Assembly: GCF_019733465.1 (NCBI RefSeq)
Contig: NZ_JACVQL010000019.1
Location: 1-63,867, forward strand
Length of the DNA stretch: 63,867 bases
Source: Actinotalea ferrariae
Lineage (GTDB): Bacteria > Actinomycetota > Actinomycetes > Actinomycetales > Cellulomonadaceae
Direction: 5' to 3'
Made by a program: the position numbers and the translations under genes. Shown here one piece after another: positions 17,248 to 25,965 of the stretch (the first letter of the stretch is position 1; each line of letters begins with the position of its first letter). The notes below the pieces were generated by a model. The model worked only from the letters and a program-made list of their open reading frames with translations. It did not search any database and was not told where the DNA came from.

Positions 17248-18705
17248 TCAGACGGTGGTCGGGGCGGGTCGGTGCTCCGAGGAGTCCGACCACACGCTGT
17301 CGACGACCGGACCGGGGAGGTCCGGGTTGTCGTCGGTGCGGAACACCGGGTCCTGGCCCGCGCGCAGCTGGCGCTCGAAGTCCCGCAGAGCCCCGAGCGC
17401 CCACCGGCCCAGCATGACGATCGCGACGAGGTTGACGAGCGCCATGAGGCCCATCGCCACGTCCGCCAGCGCCCACACCACCACGAGGTCGAGCACGGCT
17501 CCCAGCCCGACGACCGCGACGACCACGACGCGGAAGACGAGCAGGGCGACCCGCCGTGCGCGCAGGAAGGACATGTTGACCTCGGCGTACGAGTAGTTGC
17601 CGAGCACCGACGAGAACGCGAACACGAAGATGAGCACCGTCATGACGGGTGCGAGGCCGGCGCCCAGCTCGTGCGCGACGGCCTCCTGGGTGAGCGACGC
17701 GCCCTCGGTCGTCTCGCCGGGGGAGTACACGTCCGGCCCGGCGAACAGGATGATGAAGGCCGTCGCGGAGCACACGATGATCGTGTCGACGAAGACGCCG
17801 AGCGACTGGATGAGCCCCTGCTTCACGGGGTGGCTCGTCGTCGCCGTCGCCGCGGCGTTCGGTGCGCTGCCCATGCCGGCCTCGTTCGAGAAAAGGCCGC
17901 GCTTGGCGCCGTTGAGGAGCGCCGCGACGAGCCCCCCGGTGATGCCGGCGGCCGCCTCGCCCACGCCGAACGCCGCCGTGACGATCGTGCCCAGCACCGT
18001 GCCGACCGCGCCGATGTTGAGCGCGATGATGACGAGGGCGAGCAGGACGTAGCCGAGCGCCATCGCCGGCAGCACGAACTCGGCCACGCGCGCGATCCGG
18101 CGCACGCCGCCGAAGACGACGGGCGCCGTGAGGGCCATGAGCCCGATCGCGGACCAGGCCGGGTCGACGCCGTGGGCGCTGTCCAGCACGTCCGCGATGG
18201 TGTTCGCCTGGACCATGTTGAACGCGATGCCGAACGTGAAGATCAGCAGGACCGCGAAGAGGATCCCGCCGCGGCGGGACCCGAGTCCCCGCTCGATGTA
18301 GAACGCCGGACCGCCGCGGAAGCTGCCGTCGGGGCCGGGCACCTTGAACAGCTGGGCGAGCGTCGCCTCGATGACGGCGGTGGCCATGCCGACGAGCGCG
18401 ACGACCCACATCCAGAAGATGGCCCCCGGGCCGCCGAGCGTCAGCGCGATGGCGACGCCGGCGATGTTGCCGGTGCCGACCCGGGACGCGAGGCCGACGC
18501 AGAACGCCTGGAAGGACGAGATGCCGCCCTCCGACCCAGACCGGGAGGCCGCGACCTGGCGCACCATCCGGCCCAGGAGGCGCACCTGCACGAAGCGGGT
18601 CCGGATGCCGAAGTACACGCCGACGCCGAGCAGCACGTAGACGAGCACGTAGGTCCACAGGAAGTTCGAGACCGGGTCGATGACGTACTGCTGGAACGCG
18701 TCCAT
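17248..18705 (-). CDS. Alanine/glycine:cation symporter (AGCS family)
   Basis: A 485-residue, roughly 11-span sodium- or proton-coupled amino acid carrier. Family strings include GGISSFQAFCVGLASRVGTG, NIAGVAIALTLGGPGAIFWMW, AVIEATLAQLFK, SFRGGPAFYIERGLG and GLFSNEAGMGSAPNAAA, all in the usual order for AGCS proteins importing D/L-alanine or glycine. The ATG at 18705 has GGGGGA upstream and is preferred over an in-frame start seven codons earlier. Convergent with the PIG-L gene, with a 4-bp gap. Confidence 0.9.
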   Translation of the reverse strand: MDAFQQYVIDPVSNFLWTYVLVYVLLGVGVYFGIRTRFVQVRLLGRMVRQVAASRSGSEGGISSFQAFCVGLASRVGTGNIAGVAIALTLGGPGAIFWMWVVALVGMATAVIEATLAQLFKVPGPDGSFRGGPAFYIERGLGSRRGGILFAVLLIFTFGIAFNMVQANTIADVLDSAHGVDPAWSAIGLMALTAPVVFGGVRRIARVAEFVLPAMALGYVLLALVIIALNIGAVGTVLGTIVTAAFGVGEAAAGITGGLVAALLNGAKRGLFSNEAGMGSAPNAAATATTSHPVKQGLIQSLGVFVDTIIVCSATAFIILFAGPDVYSPGETTEGASLTQEAVAHELGAGLAPVMTVLIFVFAFSSVLGNYSYAEVNMSFLRARRVALLVFRVVVVAVVGLGAVLDLVVVWALADVAMGLMALVNLVAIVMLGRWALGALRDFERQLRAGQDPVFRTDDNPDLPGPVVDSVWSDSSEHRPAPTTV

Positions 18706-18769
18706 GGTGTCCCCCTCGTCCGGCACGATCGCACAGGTCCGCCCTGCGCGGGAGGTCGAGAGCCCGGGC

Positions 18770-19420
18770 TCAGGGCAGGGACACCACGGTCCCGGGCGGG
18801 ACGCGCTCGAACGGCACGCCCGTGCCCGGGCCGCGCTCGCCGAGGAAGCCGGTCACCATCGCCTGCCCGACGCCGTCGTTGAGGCCGGCGTCGTGGACCG
18901 CGATCGCCCGGCGTGGGCGGACGGCGCGGATCCAGTCGACGACGTCGCCCAGCCGGCTCCACGGCGCGAAGACCGGCACGAGCAGCACGTCGACCGGCTC
19001 CTCGGGCACCGTCAGCGCGTCGCCCGGGTGGAACACGGTCGTACCGCCCGCCGTCACGAGGAAGCCCACGTTGGCGGGCGTGGCGACGTCGGGGTGGATG
19101 GGCGCGTGCTCCGCCCCGGCCGTCCGCACGTCGAAGCCCGCGACGGTGAACGTCTCACCGGGGCCGACCACGTGGACCTGGTCGGGCGTGGCGAGAGCCT
19201 CCGCGACCTCCGCGGTCGTGCGCACCGCGAGGAGCGGGTCGGCCGCGAGCGCCGCGCGCAGCGCGTCGGCGTCGAGGTGGTCGACGTGGCCGTGCGTGAC
19301 CAGGACGGCATGGGCGCCGTCGAGCGCCTCGGGCGAGCCGAAGCTGCCCGGGTCGACGACGAGGCGGCGGCCGTCGTGCTCGAGCGCGACGCACGAGTGC
19401 ACGTGCTTGATCAGGCGCAT
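18770..19420 (-). CDS. MBL-fold metallo-hydrolase (UPF0173/UlaG-like)
   Basis: A 216-residue metallo-beta-lactamase-fold hydrolase. HxHxDH appears as THGHVDHLD; other metal ligands are in VFHPGDALTV and AIAVHDAGL. The short form with MRLIKHVHSCVALEHDGRRL at the start resembles the UPF0173/UlaG group of metal-dependent hydrolases. Substrate unknown. The frame is open upstream, but the ATG at 19420 begins exactly at the first conserved strand. Confidence 0.85.
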   Translation of the reverse strand: MRLIKHVHSCVALEHDGRRLVVDPGSFGSPEALDGAHAVLVTHGHVDHLDADALRAALAADPLLAVRTTAEVAEALATPDQVHVVGPGETFTVAGFDVRTAGAEHAPIHPDVATPANVGFLVTAGGTTVFHPGDALTVPEEPVDVLLVPVFAPWSRLGDVVDWIRAVRPRRAIAVHDAGLNDGVGQAMVTGFLGERGPGTGVPFERVPPGTVVSLP

Positions 19421-19470
19421 GACGGCATCCTCGTCCGGCCGGGGTGCGCCCGCCAGAGGCGTCGGCCGGA

Positions 19471-20058
19471 TCAGGCGCCCGGCGGCGGCTCGGACGCGCG
19501 CGCCATCCACTCGTCGCGGGTGATCGCGTACTCCACGTCACCCTCCTCGTCGCCGGGAATCGGGTAGGGCCACGGCTGGTGGAACGTCCGCACGAGCCGC
19601 AGCCCCGCCTTCTCCATGACGCGGCGGGACGCCGTGTGGACGACCATGGTCTCGGCGACGACGCGTCGTGCGCCCATCCGCCGGAACGCCGCCTCGACGA
19701 GCGCGATCGACCCCTCGGTCGCCAGGCCGCGACCCCAGGCGCTGCGTCGCAGCCGGTAGCCCAGCTCCGGCTCGTCGGCCGGGTGCCCGTCGCCCGGTCG
19801 CAGGTGGAACCAGCCGACGACCTCGCCGGTCGAGCGCTCCACCGCCTTCCAGAAGCCGTACCCCTGCGGGTAGCGATCCGCGTAGGCGAGGAACGCGGGC
19901 AGCACGTCGTCCACGATCTCGTCGCGGGGCGTCGGCAGCCCGCCCGTGACGTGATGCATGACCTCCGCGTCCGAGTCGAGCTCGACGAGGAGGTCGACGT
20001 CGTCCGCGGCGAAGTCCACGAGGTCGAGCCGCGTCGTCCGCACCGAGCGCGCGCTCAC
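19471..20058 (-). CDS. GNAT family N-acetyltransferase (RimJ/RimL type)
   Basis: A 195-residue acetyltransferase. Acetyl-CoA loop region GLATEGSIALVEAAFRRMG, a substrate half with GYGFWKAVERSTGEVVGWFHL, and the late NTASxxVMEKAG-type motif (HTASRRVMEKAGLRLVR) match the acetyltransf_3/RimJ-like GNAT group, which acetylates protein N-termini or small amines. The GTG start overlaps the stop of the SRPBCC gene (GTGA), so both belong to one operon. Confidence 0.86.
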   Translation of the reverse strand: MSARSVRTTRLDLVDFAADDVDLLVELDSDAEVMHHVTGGLPTPRDEIVDDVLPAFLAYADRYPQGYGFWKAVERSTGEVVGWFHLRPGDGHPADEPELGYRLRRSAWGRGLATEGSIALVEAAFRRMGARRVVAETMVVHTASRRVMEKAGLRLVRTFHQPWPYPIPGDEEGDVEYAITRDEWMARASEPPPGA

Positions 20059-20486
20059 CGGCGTGCCCCGTGCTCGCCCTCGGCGACGGTGCGCAGGCCG
20101 TCGACCATCGTGCGCCAGTTCGCGGCCGAGTGCTCCGCCTCCTCGGGCGAGGCGTTGTTGTCCTGCTCGAGCCGCACGACGGTGCCCGCGCCGTCGTCCT
20201 CGAGGGTCCAGGTGAGGGTGTGGTAGCTCTCGGGGACGTCGGGTGCGCCGCTGAGGGGGCTCCAGTGGGTCACCACGAGGCGGCGACCGGCGTCCACCTC
20301 GAGCACCTGGCCCTTGTCCTCGAACGCCTTGCCGTCCCACTCGCCCCGCCAGACCACCGGGCTGCCGACCTGCCAGTCGGTCACGGTCTCTGCGCCGAAC
20401 ATGATCTCGGGCCGTGATCCCGGGGCGGTGAGGACCCGCCACACGTCGTCGCGGCGCGCCGCGACCCTCGTCTCGACCGTCGCCAC
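20055..20486 (-). CDS. SRPBCC (AHSA1-like) domain protein
   Basis: A 143-residue START/AHSA1-like hydrophobic-pocket protein: TRVAARRDDVWRVLTAPG at the start, GAETVTDWQVGSPVVWRGEW in the middle and TLEDDGAGTVVRLEQDN near the end. These proteins bind hydrophobic ligands or act as cochaperone-like domains; the ligand is unknown. A GTG at 20486 is used because it directly precedes the first beta strand. Its stop overlaps the downstream GNAT start by 4 bp. Confidence 0.84.
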   Translation of the reverse strand: MATVETRVAARRDDVWRVLTAPGSRPEIMFGAETVTDWQVGSPVVWRGEWDGKAFEDKGQVLEVDAGRRLVVTHWSPLSGAPDVPESYHTLTWTLEDDGAGTVVRLEQDNNASPEEAEHSAANWRTMVDGLRTVAEGEHGARR

Positions 20487-20611
20487 GTGACCGCGCACGG
20501 GACCGCTCCTCGTCGTCGTGCCGCGCCGGCCGTCGGGGCCGACACCCGAGAGTCGCACCACACCCCGCCGCTCGTCGAGCATCGCGTGAGGCGCGCACGT
20601 ACCGTCACGCC

Positions 20612-21670
20612 ATGGACGCGCCGCGGATCGCCGTCGTCGGCACCGGCTGGTGGGCCGCCAACCACCACATCCCGTCCCTCGCGGCCTACGAGGGCGCCGA
20701 GCTCGTCGCGCTGTGCGACCCGCGGACCGACCGGGCGCGTGAGGTCGCCGAGCGCCACGGCGGTGTCCGCGTCGTCGCCGACGTCGCCGACCTGCTCGAC
20801 CTGCGGCCCGACGGCGTCGTCGTCGCGACGCCGCACGTGACGCACCACGAGATCGCGTCCGCCGCGCTCGACGCGGGGGTCGCGGTCCTCGTCGAGAAGC
20901 CGCTGACGACGACGGCCGCCGACGCGTTCGACCTGGTCGCGCGGTCCGAGCGCCGGGGTGTGCCGCTCGCCGTCGGCTACACCGACCAGTACGCGCCGGT
21001 CTCCCGCCTCGTGCGGGACGCGGTGCAGGAGGGCATCGGCGAGCTCGTCCAGGTCATCGCCGAGTTCAGCTCGGGCACGCAGGGTCTCTTCGCGGCCGCC
21101 GAGCAGGACGACGACGGCGAGGGCGCCGCGGAGGACCAGCATCCCGGCACCTACGGCGCCGATCAGGGCGGCGGCCAGGCGCACACGCAGCTGACCCACG
21201 TCATGGGGATGGTGTGCTGGATGACCGGCGTCGAGGTCGCCGAGGTCGCGGCCTTCACGAACCACCGCGGCCAGGAGGTGGACGTGGACGACGCGGCGTC
21301 GTTCCGGTTCGCCGGCGGCGCCACGGGGGTCGTCACGTCGACGGGCACGGCGGGGGAGTCGGGCGGCGAGCAGCACAGGATCCGCTATCTCGGCACGCAC
21401 GGCGTCGTGGACCAGGACATGCTCACGGGCCGTGCGACGTGGCGTCGCGGTGACGGCGTCGTCGTCGAGCTGCGCGGGCCGGAGGAGGAGGACCCGCCGC
21501 GCACCTGGCTGCCGGCCAGGGTCCTCGCCGACGTGGTCGCCGGCCGGACGGAGAACCCCGCGCCCGGCCGGGCCGGTGCCGCGGCGGCAGCGTTCGTCGA
21601 GTCGATGCTCACCGCCGCGCGCGAGCGGGCGGTCGTCCGCGTCCCGCAGCTGCCGCCGCGCGCCGGCTGA
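20612..21670 (+). CDS. Gfo/Idh/MocA family oxidoreductase
   Basis: A 352-residue NAD(P)-dependent dehydrogenase of the glucose-fructose oxidoreductase/inositol dehydrogenase type. The N-terminal Rossmann fold has VVGTGWWAANHH and DGVVVATPHVTHHEIA; the catalytic-domain hallmark EKP is in VLVEKPLTTTA; the C-terminal beta-sheet domain follows. It probably oxidises a sugar or cyclitol in the cytoplasm. The region around residues 165-190 (acidic, Gln/Gly-rich) is an insertion or loop of unusual composition. It precedes the HTH_42 protein by 39 bp. Confidence 0.87.
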   Translation: MDAPRIAVVGTGWWAANHHIPSLAAYEGAELVALCDPRTDRAREVAERHGGVRVVADVADLLDLRPDGVVVATPHVTHHEIASAALDAGVAVLVEKPLTTTAADAFDLVARSERRGVPLAVGYTDQYAPVSRLVRDAVQEGIGELVQVIAEFSSGTQGLFAAAEQDDDGEGAAEDQHPGTYGADQGGGQAHTQLTHVMGMVCWMTGVEVAEVAAFTNHRGQEVDVDDAASFRFAGGATGVVTSTGTAGESGGEQHRIRYLGTHGVVDQDMLTGRATWRRGDGVVVELRGPEEEDPPRTWLPARVLADVVAGRTENPAPGRAGAAAAAFVESMLTAARERAVVRVPQLPPRAG

Positions 21671-21709
21671 CGTCTCCCCACGGCCGACGCCGTCGGGCAG
21701 GATGACCGC

Positions 21710-22870
21710 GTGACGCGGATCAGCGTGCGGGCGCTCAACCGTGCGACGCTCGCGCGTCAGCTGCTGCTGCGCCGCGAGCCGATCGGCGTCGCGGACGCCG
21801 TCCGACGCGTCGTCGCCGTCCAGGCGCAGCAGCCCGCCTCGCCCTACCTGGCGCTGTGGAACCGCGTCGCCGGGTTCGACCCCGCCGAGCTCGACGAGGC
21901 GTTCGCCGACGGCACGGTGGTCAAGGCGACCCTGATGCGCGCCACGCTCCACGCCGTGCACCGCGAGGACCACGGCGCGGTGTACGCGGCGCTCCAGCCC
22001 ACGCTGCGCGGGCCGCGCGTCGAGGACCGGGCCGCGGACGTGCGGACGGCCGGCTCCACGCTCCCCGTGGCGGAGGGCCTGGTCCCTGCGCTGCTCGAGC
22101 ACCTCGGCACGGGGCGCTCGAACGCCGAGCTCGAGGCGTGGATCGCGAGCCGGACGGACGCACCGCCCAAGACCGTGCTGAGGGCCCTGCGGATGTTCGC
22201 GCCCCTGCGGCACGCACCGACGGGCGGGCCGTGGTCCTTCGGCGACCGCCCCGCGTACGTCGCGTCGGGCCTGCCCGCCGGTCGGCCCGACCCGGCGGCG
22301 GAGGAGGAGGGGCTCCGGGTGCTCGTCCGCCGCTACCTCGAGGGCTTCGGTCCGGCCTCGGTGCTCGACGTCGCGCGGTTCACGCTGGTCGGGCGTGCAC
22401 GCGTCCGGGCCGCGGTCGCCGGGCTAGGGGACGCGCTCGAGACGCTCGTCGGCCGCGACGGGGCTGCGTTGGTCGACGTCCCGGGCGCCCCGCGACCGTC
22501 GGAGGACACGCCCGCCCCGCCGCGGCTCATGGCGATGTGGGACAGCACGCTGCTCGCCTACGCGGACGGGGCCCGGATGCTGCCGCTCGAGTACCGCTCC
22601 ACCGTGGTCCGGGTCAACGGCGACGTCCTGCCGACGGTCCTCGTGGACGGCCGGGTCGCGGGCGTGTGGCGGCCGGTCGGGGAGGGGATCGAGGTGAGCG
22701 CCTTCCACGCCCTGCCCGACGACGCCTGGACAGCGCTCGCCGGCGAGGCGCGTGACCTGTGCGCCCTGCTCGCCCCGCGCGAGCCGGGCCTGTACGGCCG
22801 GTACGGGCACTGGTGGGCCAAGGGCGGGGGCGCGTTCGACGGGGCGCACGTGCAGGTGCTCCCGGCCTGA
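21710..22870 (+). CDS. Winged-helix DNA-binding domain protein (HTH_42, AlkZ/YcaQ-like)
   Basis: A 386-residue protein of the HTH_42 family. RALNRATLARQLLLRRE, AVRRVVAVQAQQPASPYLALW (QxQ motif region), VVKATLMRATLHAVHRED and GPWSFGDRPAYV are characteristic. The family contains AlkZ and YcaQ/AlkX, DNA glycosylases that remove bulky lesions or unhook interstrand crosslinks, but many members are uncharacterised. It is followed directly by a DNA polymerase IV gene, which fits a DNA-damage context. GTG start at 21710. Confidence 0.8.
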   Translation: MTRISVRALNRATLARQLLLRREPIGVADAVRRVVAVQAQQPASPYLALWNRVAGFDPAELDEAFADGTVVKATLMRATLHAVHREDHGAVYAALQPTLRGPRVEDRAADVRTAGSTLPVAEGLVPALLEHLGTGRSNAELEAWIASRTDAPPKTVLRALRMFAPLRHAPTGGPWSFGDRPAYVASGLPAGRPDPAAEEEGLRVLVRRYLEGFGPASVLDVARFTLVGRARVRAAVAGLGDALETLVGRDGAALVDVPGAPRPSEDTPAPPRLMAMWDSTLLAYADGARMLPLEYRSTVVRVNGDVLPTVLVDGRVAGVWRPVGEGIEVSAFHALPDDAWTALAGEARDLCALLAPREPGLYGRYGHWWAKGGGAFDGAHVQVLPA

Positions 22871-22905
22871 GGGCGCGTGTCGGACCCCGGGCGCACGATG
22901 ACCCC

Positions 22906-24117
22906 GTGACCGACCAGCCGCGCCGGGCGGCGATCCTGCACGCGGACCTCGACGCGTTCTACGCGGCCGTCGAGCAGCGCGACGACCCCCGCCTGCGCGG
23001 GCGCCCGGTCGCCGTCGGCGGCGGGGTGGTGCTCGCCGCGTCGTACGAGGCCAAGTGGCGCGGCGTGCAGACCGCGATGGGCGGCCGGCAGGCGCGCGCA
23101 CTCTGCCCGGACCTCGTCGTCGTCCCGCCCCGGTTCGACGCGTACGTCGAGGCGAGCCGGGCGGTCTTCGAGATCTTCCACCGGACGACGCCGCAGGTGC
23201 AGGGCGTCTCGATCGACGAGGCGTTCCTCGACGTCGCGGGCCTGCACCGGATCGACGTCGCGCCGGCGGCGATCGCGGCGCGCCTGCGCGCGCAGGTGCG
23301 CGACGAGGTGGGCCTGCCGATCACGGTCGGCGTCGCGCGCACGCCGTTCCTCGCCAAGGTCGCGAGCCGGGTCGCGAAGCCGGACGGTCTCATGGTCGTG
23401 CCGCCCGACGAGGAGGACGCGTTCCTGCACCCCCTGCCGGTCGAGCTCTTGTGGGGCGTCGGCGACGTCACCGCGGGCCGCCTGCGCGGGTACGGGCTGA
23501 CGACGGCCGGCGACGTCGCCGCGCTGTCCCAGCAGGTCCTGGTCGGGCTGCTCGGGCCCGCGGCCGGGCACCACCTGCACGCCGTCGTGCACGGCCGGGC
23601 GTCGGAGCACGTGGTGACCGGTCGCTCGCGCGGGTCGATCGGCGCGCAGCGGGCACTGGGACGCGGTCCGCACGACGACGCGTTCGTCCGCGCGGCGTTG
23701 CTGGGCCTCGTCGACCGCGTGTGCCGGCGCCTGCGCGCCGCGCACCGCACGACGCGCACGGTCACGCTGCGCCTGCGGTTCGCGGACTACACGCGCGCGA
23801 CGCGGTCGCACTCGTTCCGGCACGGGACCGGCACGGGGCGGGACGTCGCGGCCGTGGCCCTGCGCCTGCTGGACGCGTCGGGGCCGCTCGTCCGCGAGCG
23901 AGGGCTCACGCTCGTCGGCGTGGCGCTCTCCGGGCTCGAGTCCGACGCCGTGGTGCAGCCCGTGCTCGAGCTCGACGCGCCGGACCGCTCGGGCCTGGAC
24001 CAGGCGGTCGACGCCGTCGCGGCCCGCTTCGGCAGCCGCGCGGTGACCCGCGCGAGCCTGCTGAGCGGCGGCGAGGGCATCGCGGTGCCGCTCCTGCCCG
24101 ACGGTGACGGGACGTGA
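22906..24117 (+). CDS. dinB: DNA polymerase IV (Y-family translesion polymerase)
   Basis: A 403-residue Y-family polymerase. Palm and fingers: LHADLDAFYAAVEQRDDP (metal Asp and the Phe/Tyr pair of the steric gate) and SIDEAFLDVAGL (catalytic Asp-Glu). Thumb helix-hairpin-helix: ELLWGVGDVTAGRLRGYGL. The little-finger domain runs from about residue 240. It copies past damaged bases without proofreading. The usual DinB C-terminal clamp-binding peptide is not obvious in the last residues. GTG start 35 bp after the HTH_42 gene, so co-transcription is likely. Confidence 0.9.
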   Translation: MTDQPRRAAILHADLDAFYAAVEQRDDPRLRGRPVAVGGGVVLAASYEAKWRGVQTAMGGRQARALCPDLVVVPPRFDAYVEASRAVFEIFHRTTPQVQGVSIDEAFLDVAGLHRIDVAPAAIAARLRAQVRDEVGLPITVGVARTPFLAKVASRVAKPDGLMVVPPDEEDAFLHPLPVELLWGVGDVTAGRLRGYGLTTAGDVAALSQQVLVGLLGPAAGHHLHAVVHGRASEHVVTGRSRGSIGAQRALGRGPHDDAFVRAALLGLVDRVCRRLRAAHRTTRTVTLRLRFADYTRATRSHSFRHGTGTGRDVAAVALRLLDASGPLVRERGLTLVGVALSGLESDAVVQPVLELDAPDRSGLDQAVDAVAARFGSRAVTRASLLSGGEGIAVPLLPDGDGT

Positions 24118-24228
24118 GGACGTGCGGGGGGTGCGGGTCGGGCCGTCCGGTTGCCGGGCCCGGGGAGCGGACGCACCCTGAGGCGGCGAGCCCGGACGAC
24201 ACGGGACGCGTCCGGACCCGGAGGAAGC

Positions 24229-25089
24229 ATGAGCGAGACGAGCACCCCCACCCCTGACGCGACGGCCACGACGGCAGACCCCGCAGCCACGGCCGACCGG
24301 CCGCTGGCGCTGGTCACCGGCGCGTCGAGCGGCATCGGCCTCGAGCTGGCGCGGCTGCTGGTGCGCGACGGCCACGACCTCGTCGCGGTCGCCGAGGACG
24401 CGGAGCTGACCGACGCCGCGCTGCAGCTGCGCTCCTCGGGCATGACGGTCGTCGAGGTCCGCGCGGACCTCGCCACGGCCGACGGCGTCGAGCACGTCGT
24501 CCGCGAGACCCTCGCCCTGGGTCGCTCGATCGACGTCCTGGTCCTCAACGCCGGCGTCGGCGTCGGCGGGCCGTTCCTGGGCGCGCCCGTCGAGGACCAG
24601 CTGCGGCTCGTCGACCTCAACGTGCGATCGGTCGTCCACCTCGCGCACCGGCTGCTGCCGGCCATGGTCGCGCGCGGCGACGGCAAGGTCCTCGTCACGT
24701 CGTCGGTCGCGGCGTCGATGCCGGCCCCGTACAACGCGACCTACGCCGCGTCCAAGGCCTTCGTGCAGTCCTTCACCGAGGCCATCCGGCGCGAGCTCAA
24801 GGACGTCGGGGTGTCGGTCACGGCGCTCCAGCCGGGCCCCACCGACACGGAGTTCTTCGAGCGCGGCGGGCTCGAGGACTCGCTGCTCGGCAAGGGTCCG
24901 AAGGACCCGGCGAGCAAGGCCGCGAAGAAGGGCTACAAGGCGCTCATGAAGGGCAAGGCGCGCGTCGTCGTCGGCGGCAAGGGCAAGAGCCAGACGGCGA
25001 TGTCGCGCGTGCTGCCCGAGACGGCGAGCGCCGCGATGCACGGTGCGCTGAGCAAGCCGCGTGGTGAGGGCGCCGAGTCGGACGGGTGA
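24229..25089 (+). CDS. Short-chain dehydrogenase/reductase
   Basis: A 286-residue classical SDR. NAD(P) site TGASSGIG near residue 28, NAGVGVGG loop, and a catalytic Ser-Tyr-Lys set in VTSSVAASMPAP and YAASKAF. The first 22 residues are Thr/Ala-rich and the last 60 are Lys/Gly-rich (KGYKALMKGKARVVVGGKGK), as in SDRs related to DltE/YqjQ. The substrate is unknown. GGAGG sits 7 bp before the ATG. Confidence 0.87.
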   Translation: MSETSTPTPDATATTADPAATADRPLALVTGASSGIGLELARLLVRDGHDLVAVAEDAELTDAALQLRSSGMTVVEVRADLATADGVEHVVRETLALGRSIDVLVLNAGVGVGGPFLGAPVEDQLRLVDLNVRSVVHLAHRLLPAMVARGDGKVLVTSSVAASMPAPYNATYAASKAFVQSFTEAIRRELKDVGVSVTALQPGPTDTEFFERGGLEDSLLGKGPKDPASKAAKKGYKALMKGKARVVVGGKGKSQTAMSRVLPETASAAMHGALSKPRGEGAESDG

Positions 25090-25099
25090 CGAGCCCGGT

Positions 25100-25136
25100 C
25101 GGCCGCACGCGGCCGCGGGGCGGGCGTCCGGACGCC
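25100..25136. terminator. Possible bidirectional terminator (two GC hairpins)
   Basis: Between the convergent SDR and dienelactone hydrolase genes, CGGCCGC-AC-GCGGCCG (25100-25115) and the perfect palindrome GGCGTCCGGACGCC (25123-25136) can each fold. There is no T-tract, and the first loop is too tight at full stem length, so termination is only suggested by position. Confidence 0.35.
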
Positions 25137-25161
25137 GGCACGGACCGCTCGACCGAGTCGT

Positions 25162-25752
25162 TCAGCCCAGGCGGTCGAGGAAGGAGAGCGAGCGCTCGAC
25201 GACGAGCGAGGTCGCGTCCGCGTCGTAGGACGGCAGCGAGCCGTCCGTGAAGAGATGGCGGTCGCCGGGGTAGACGAAGAGCTCCGCGAGCTCCGGCCCG
25301 ACGGTCGCCACGAGCTCGCGCGCGGCGTCGAGGTCGCCCTCGAGCGCGAAGAACGGGTCCTGGTCCATCCCGTGGACCTGGACGGGGACGCCGTCCGGCC
25401 AGGGGCCGAAGGACCACTCGGCCGTCAGCGAGACGCAGGTCTCGTACAGCAGGGCGCCGCGCGCCCCGGCCCGGGTCTGCGCGAGTCGCTGGGCGGTCGC
25501 CCCGCCCCACGAGAAGCCGGCGTACACGACGGCGTCGGGCAGGGCGGCCACGACGTCGTCCGCGCGCGTGTCCAGGACGTCGCCGCCGATGGCCTGGACC
25601 GCGGCGACGCCCTCCTCGACCGTCTCGGGCAGCGCCCCGTCGAAGAGGTCGGGCGTGTGCACCGTGTGGCCGCCCGCGCGCAGGGCGTCGGCGAAGGCCC
25701 GGACCCCGTCGGTGAGTCCCTGCACGTGGTGGAAGAGCACGACCTCGGCCAT
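25162..25752 (-). CDS. Dienelactone hydrolase family protein
   Basis: A 196-residue alpha/beta hydrolase of the dienelactone hydrolase type: VVLFHHVQGLTDGVRAFADALR, HTVHTPDLFDG, and a nucleophile elbow VYAGFSWGGATAQRLA. The elbow carries Ser where DLH proper has Cys. The late YPGDRHLFTD supplies the catalytic His. AGGAG lies 7 bp upstream of the ATG. Probably an esterase; substrate unknown. Confidence 0.84.
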   Translation of the reverse strand: MAEVVLFHHVQGLTDGVRAFADALRAGGHTVHTPDLFDGALPETVEEGVAAVQAIGGDVLDTRADDVVAALPDAVVYAGFSWGGATAQRLAQTRAGARGALLYETCVSLTAEWSFGPWPDGVPVQVHGMDQDPFFALEGDLDAARELVATVGPELAELFVYPGDRHLFTDGSLPSYDADATSLVVERSLSFLDRLG

Positions 25753-25965
25753 CTCTAGACTCCTTGGACGACGATGTTCGAACGGACCACCAACACTAGG
25801 GCGGGCCGCCACCGCCACCGAGATGCCCAGGCGGTGGGCCGGTGATCGGGTCCACGGCATCATCGCGGGCACGACCGATCCGACGTCCCGCCCCTGCCCG
25901 ACGCGCGACCGGGGCCGAGCGCCCGACACGGTCGCGCGATGGGGACGAGCCGACCTCGACGGTGC

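Noticed and set aside
20381-22213. 610-codon minus-strand frame across Gfo/Idh and HTH_42 genes
   Set aside because: Both real genes on the plus strand have clear motifs, start sites and G/C-rich third positions; the antisense frame has none.
22558-25041. 827-codon minus-strand frame over dinB and the SDR gene
   Set aside because: DinB and SDR catalytic motifs lie on the plus strand; the shadow frame is Arg/His/Val low-complexity.
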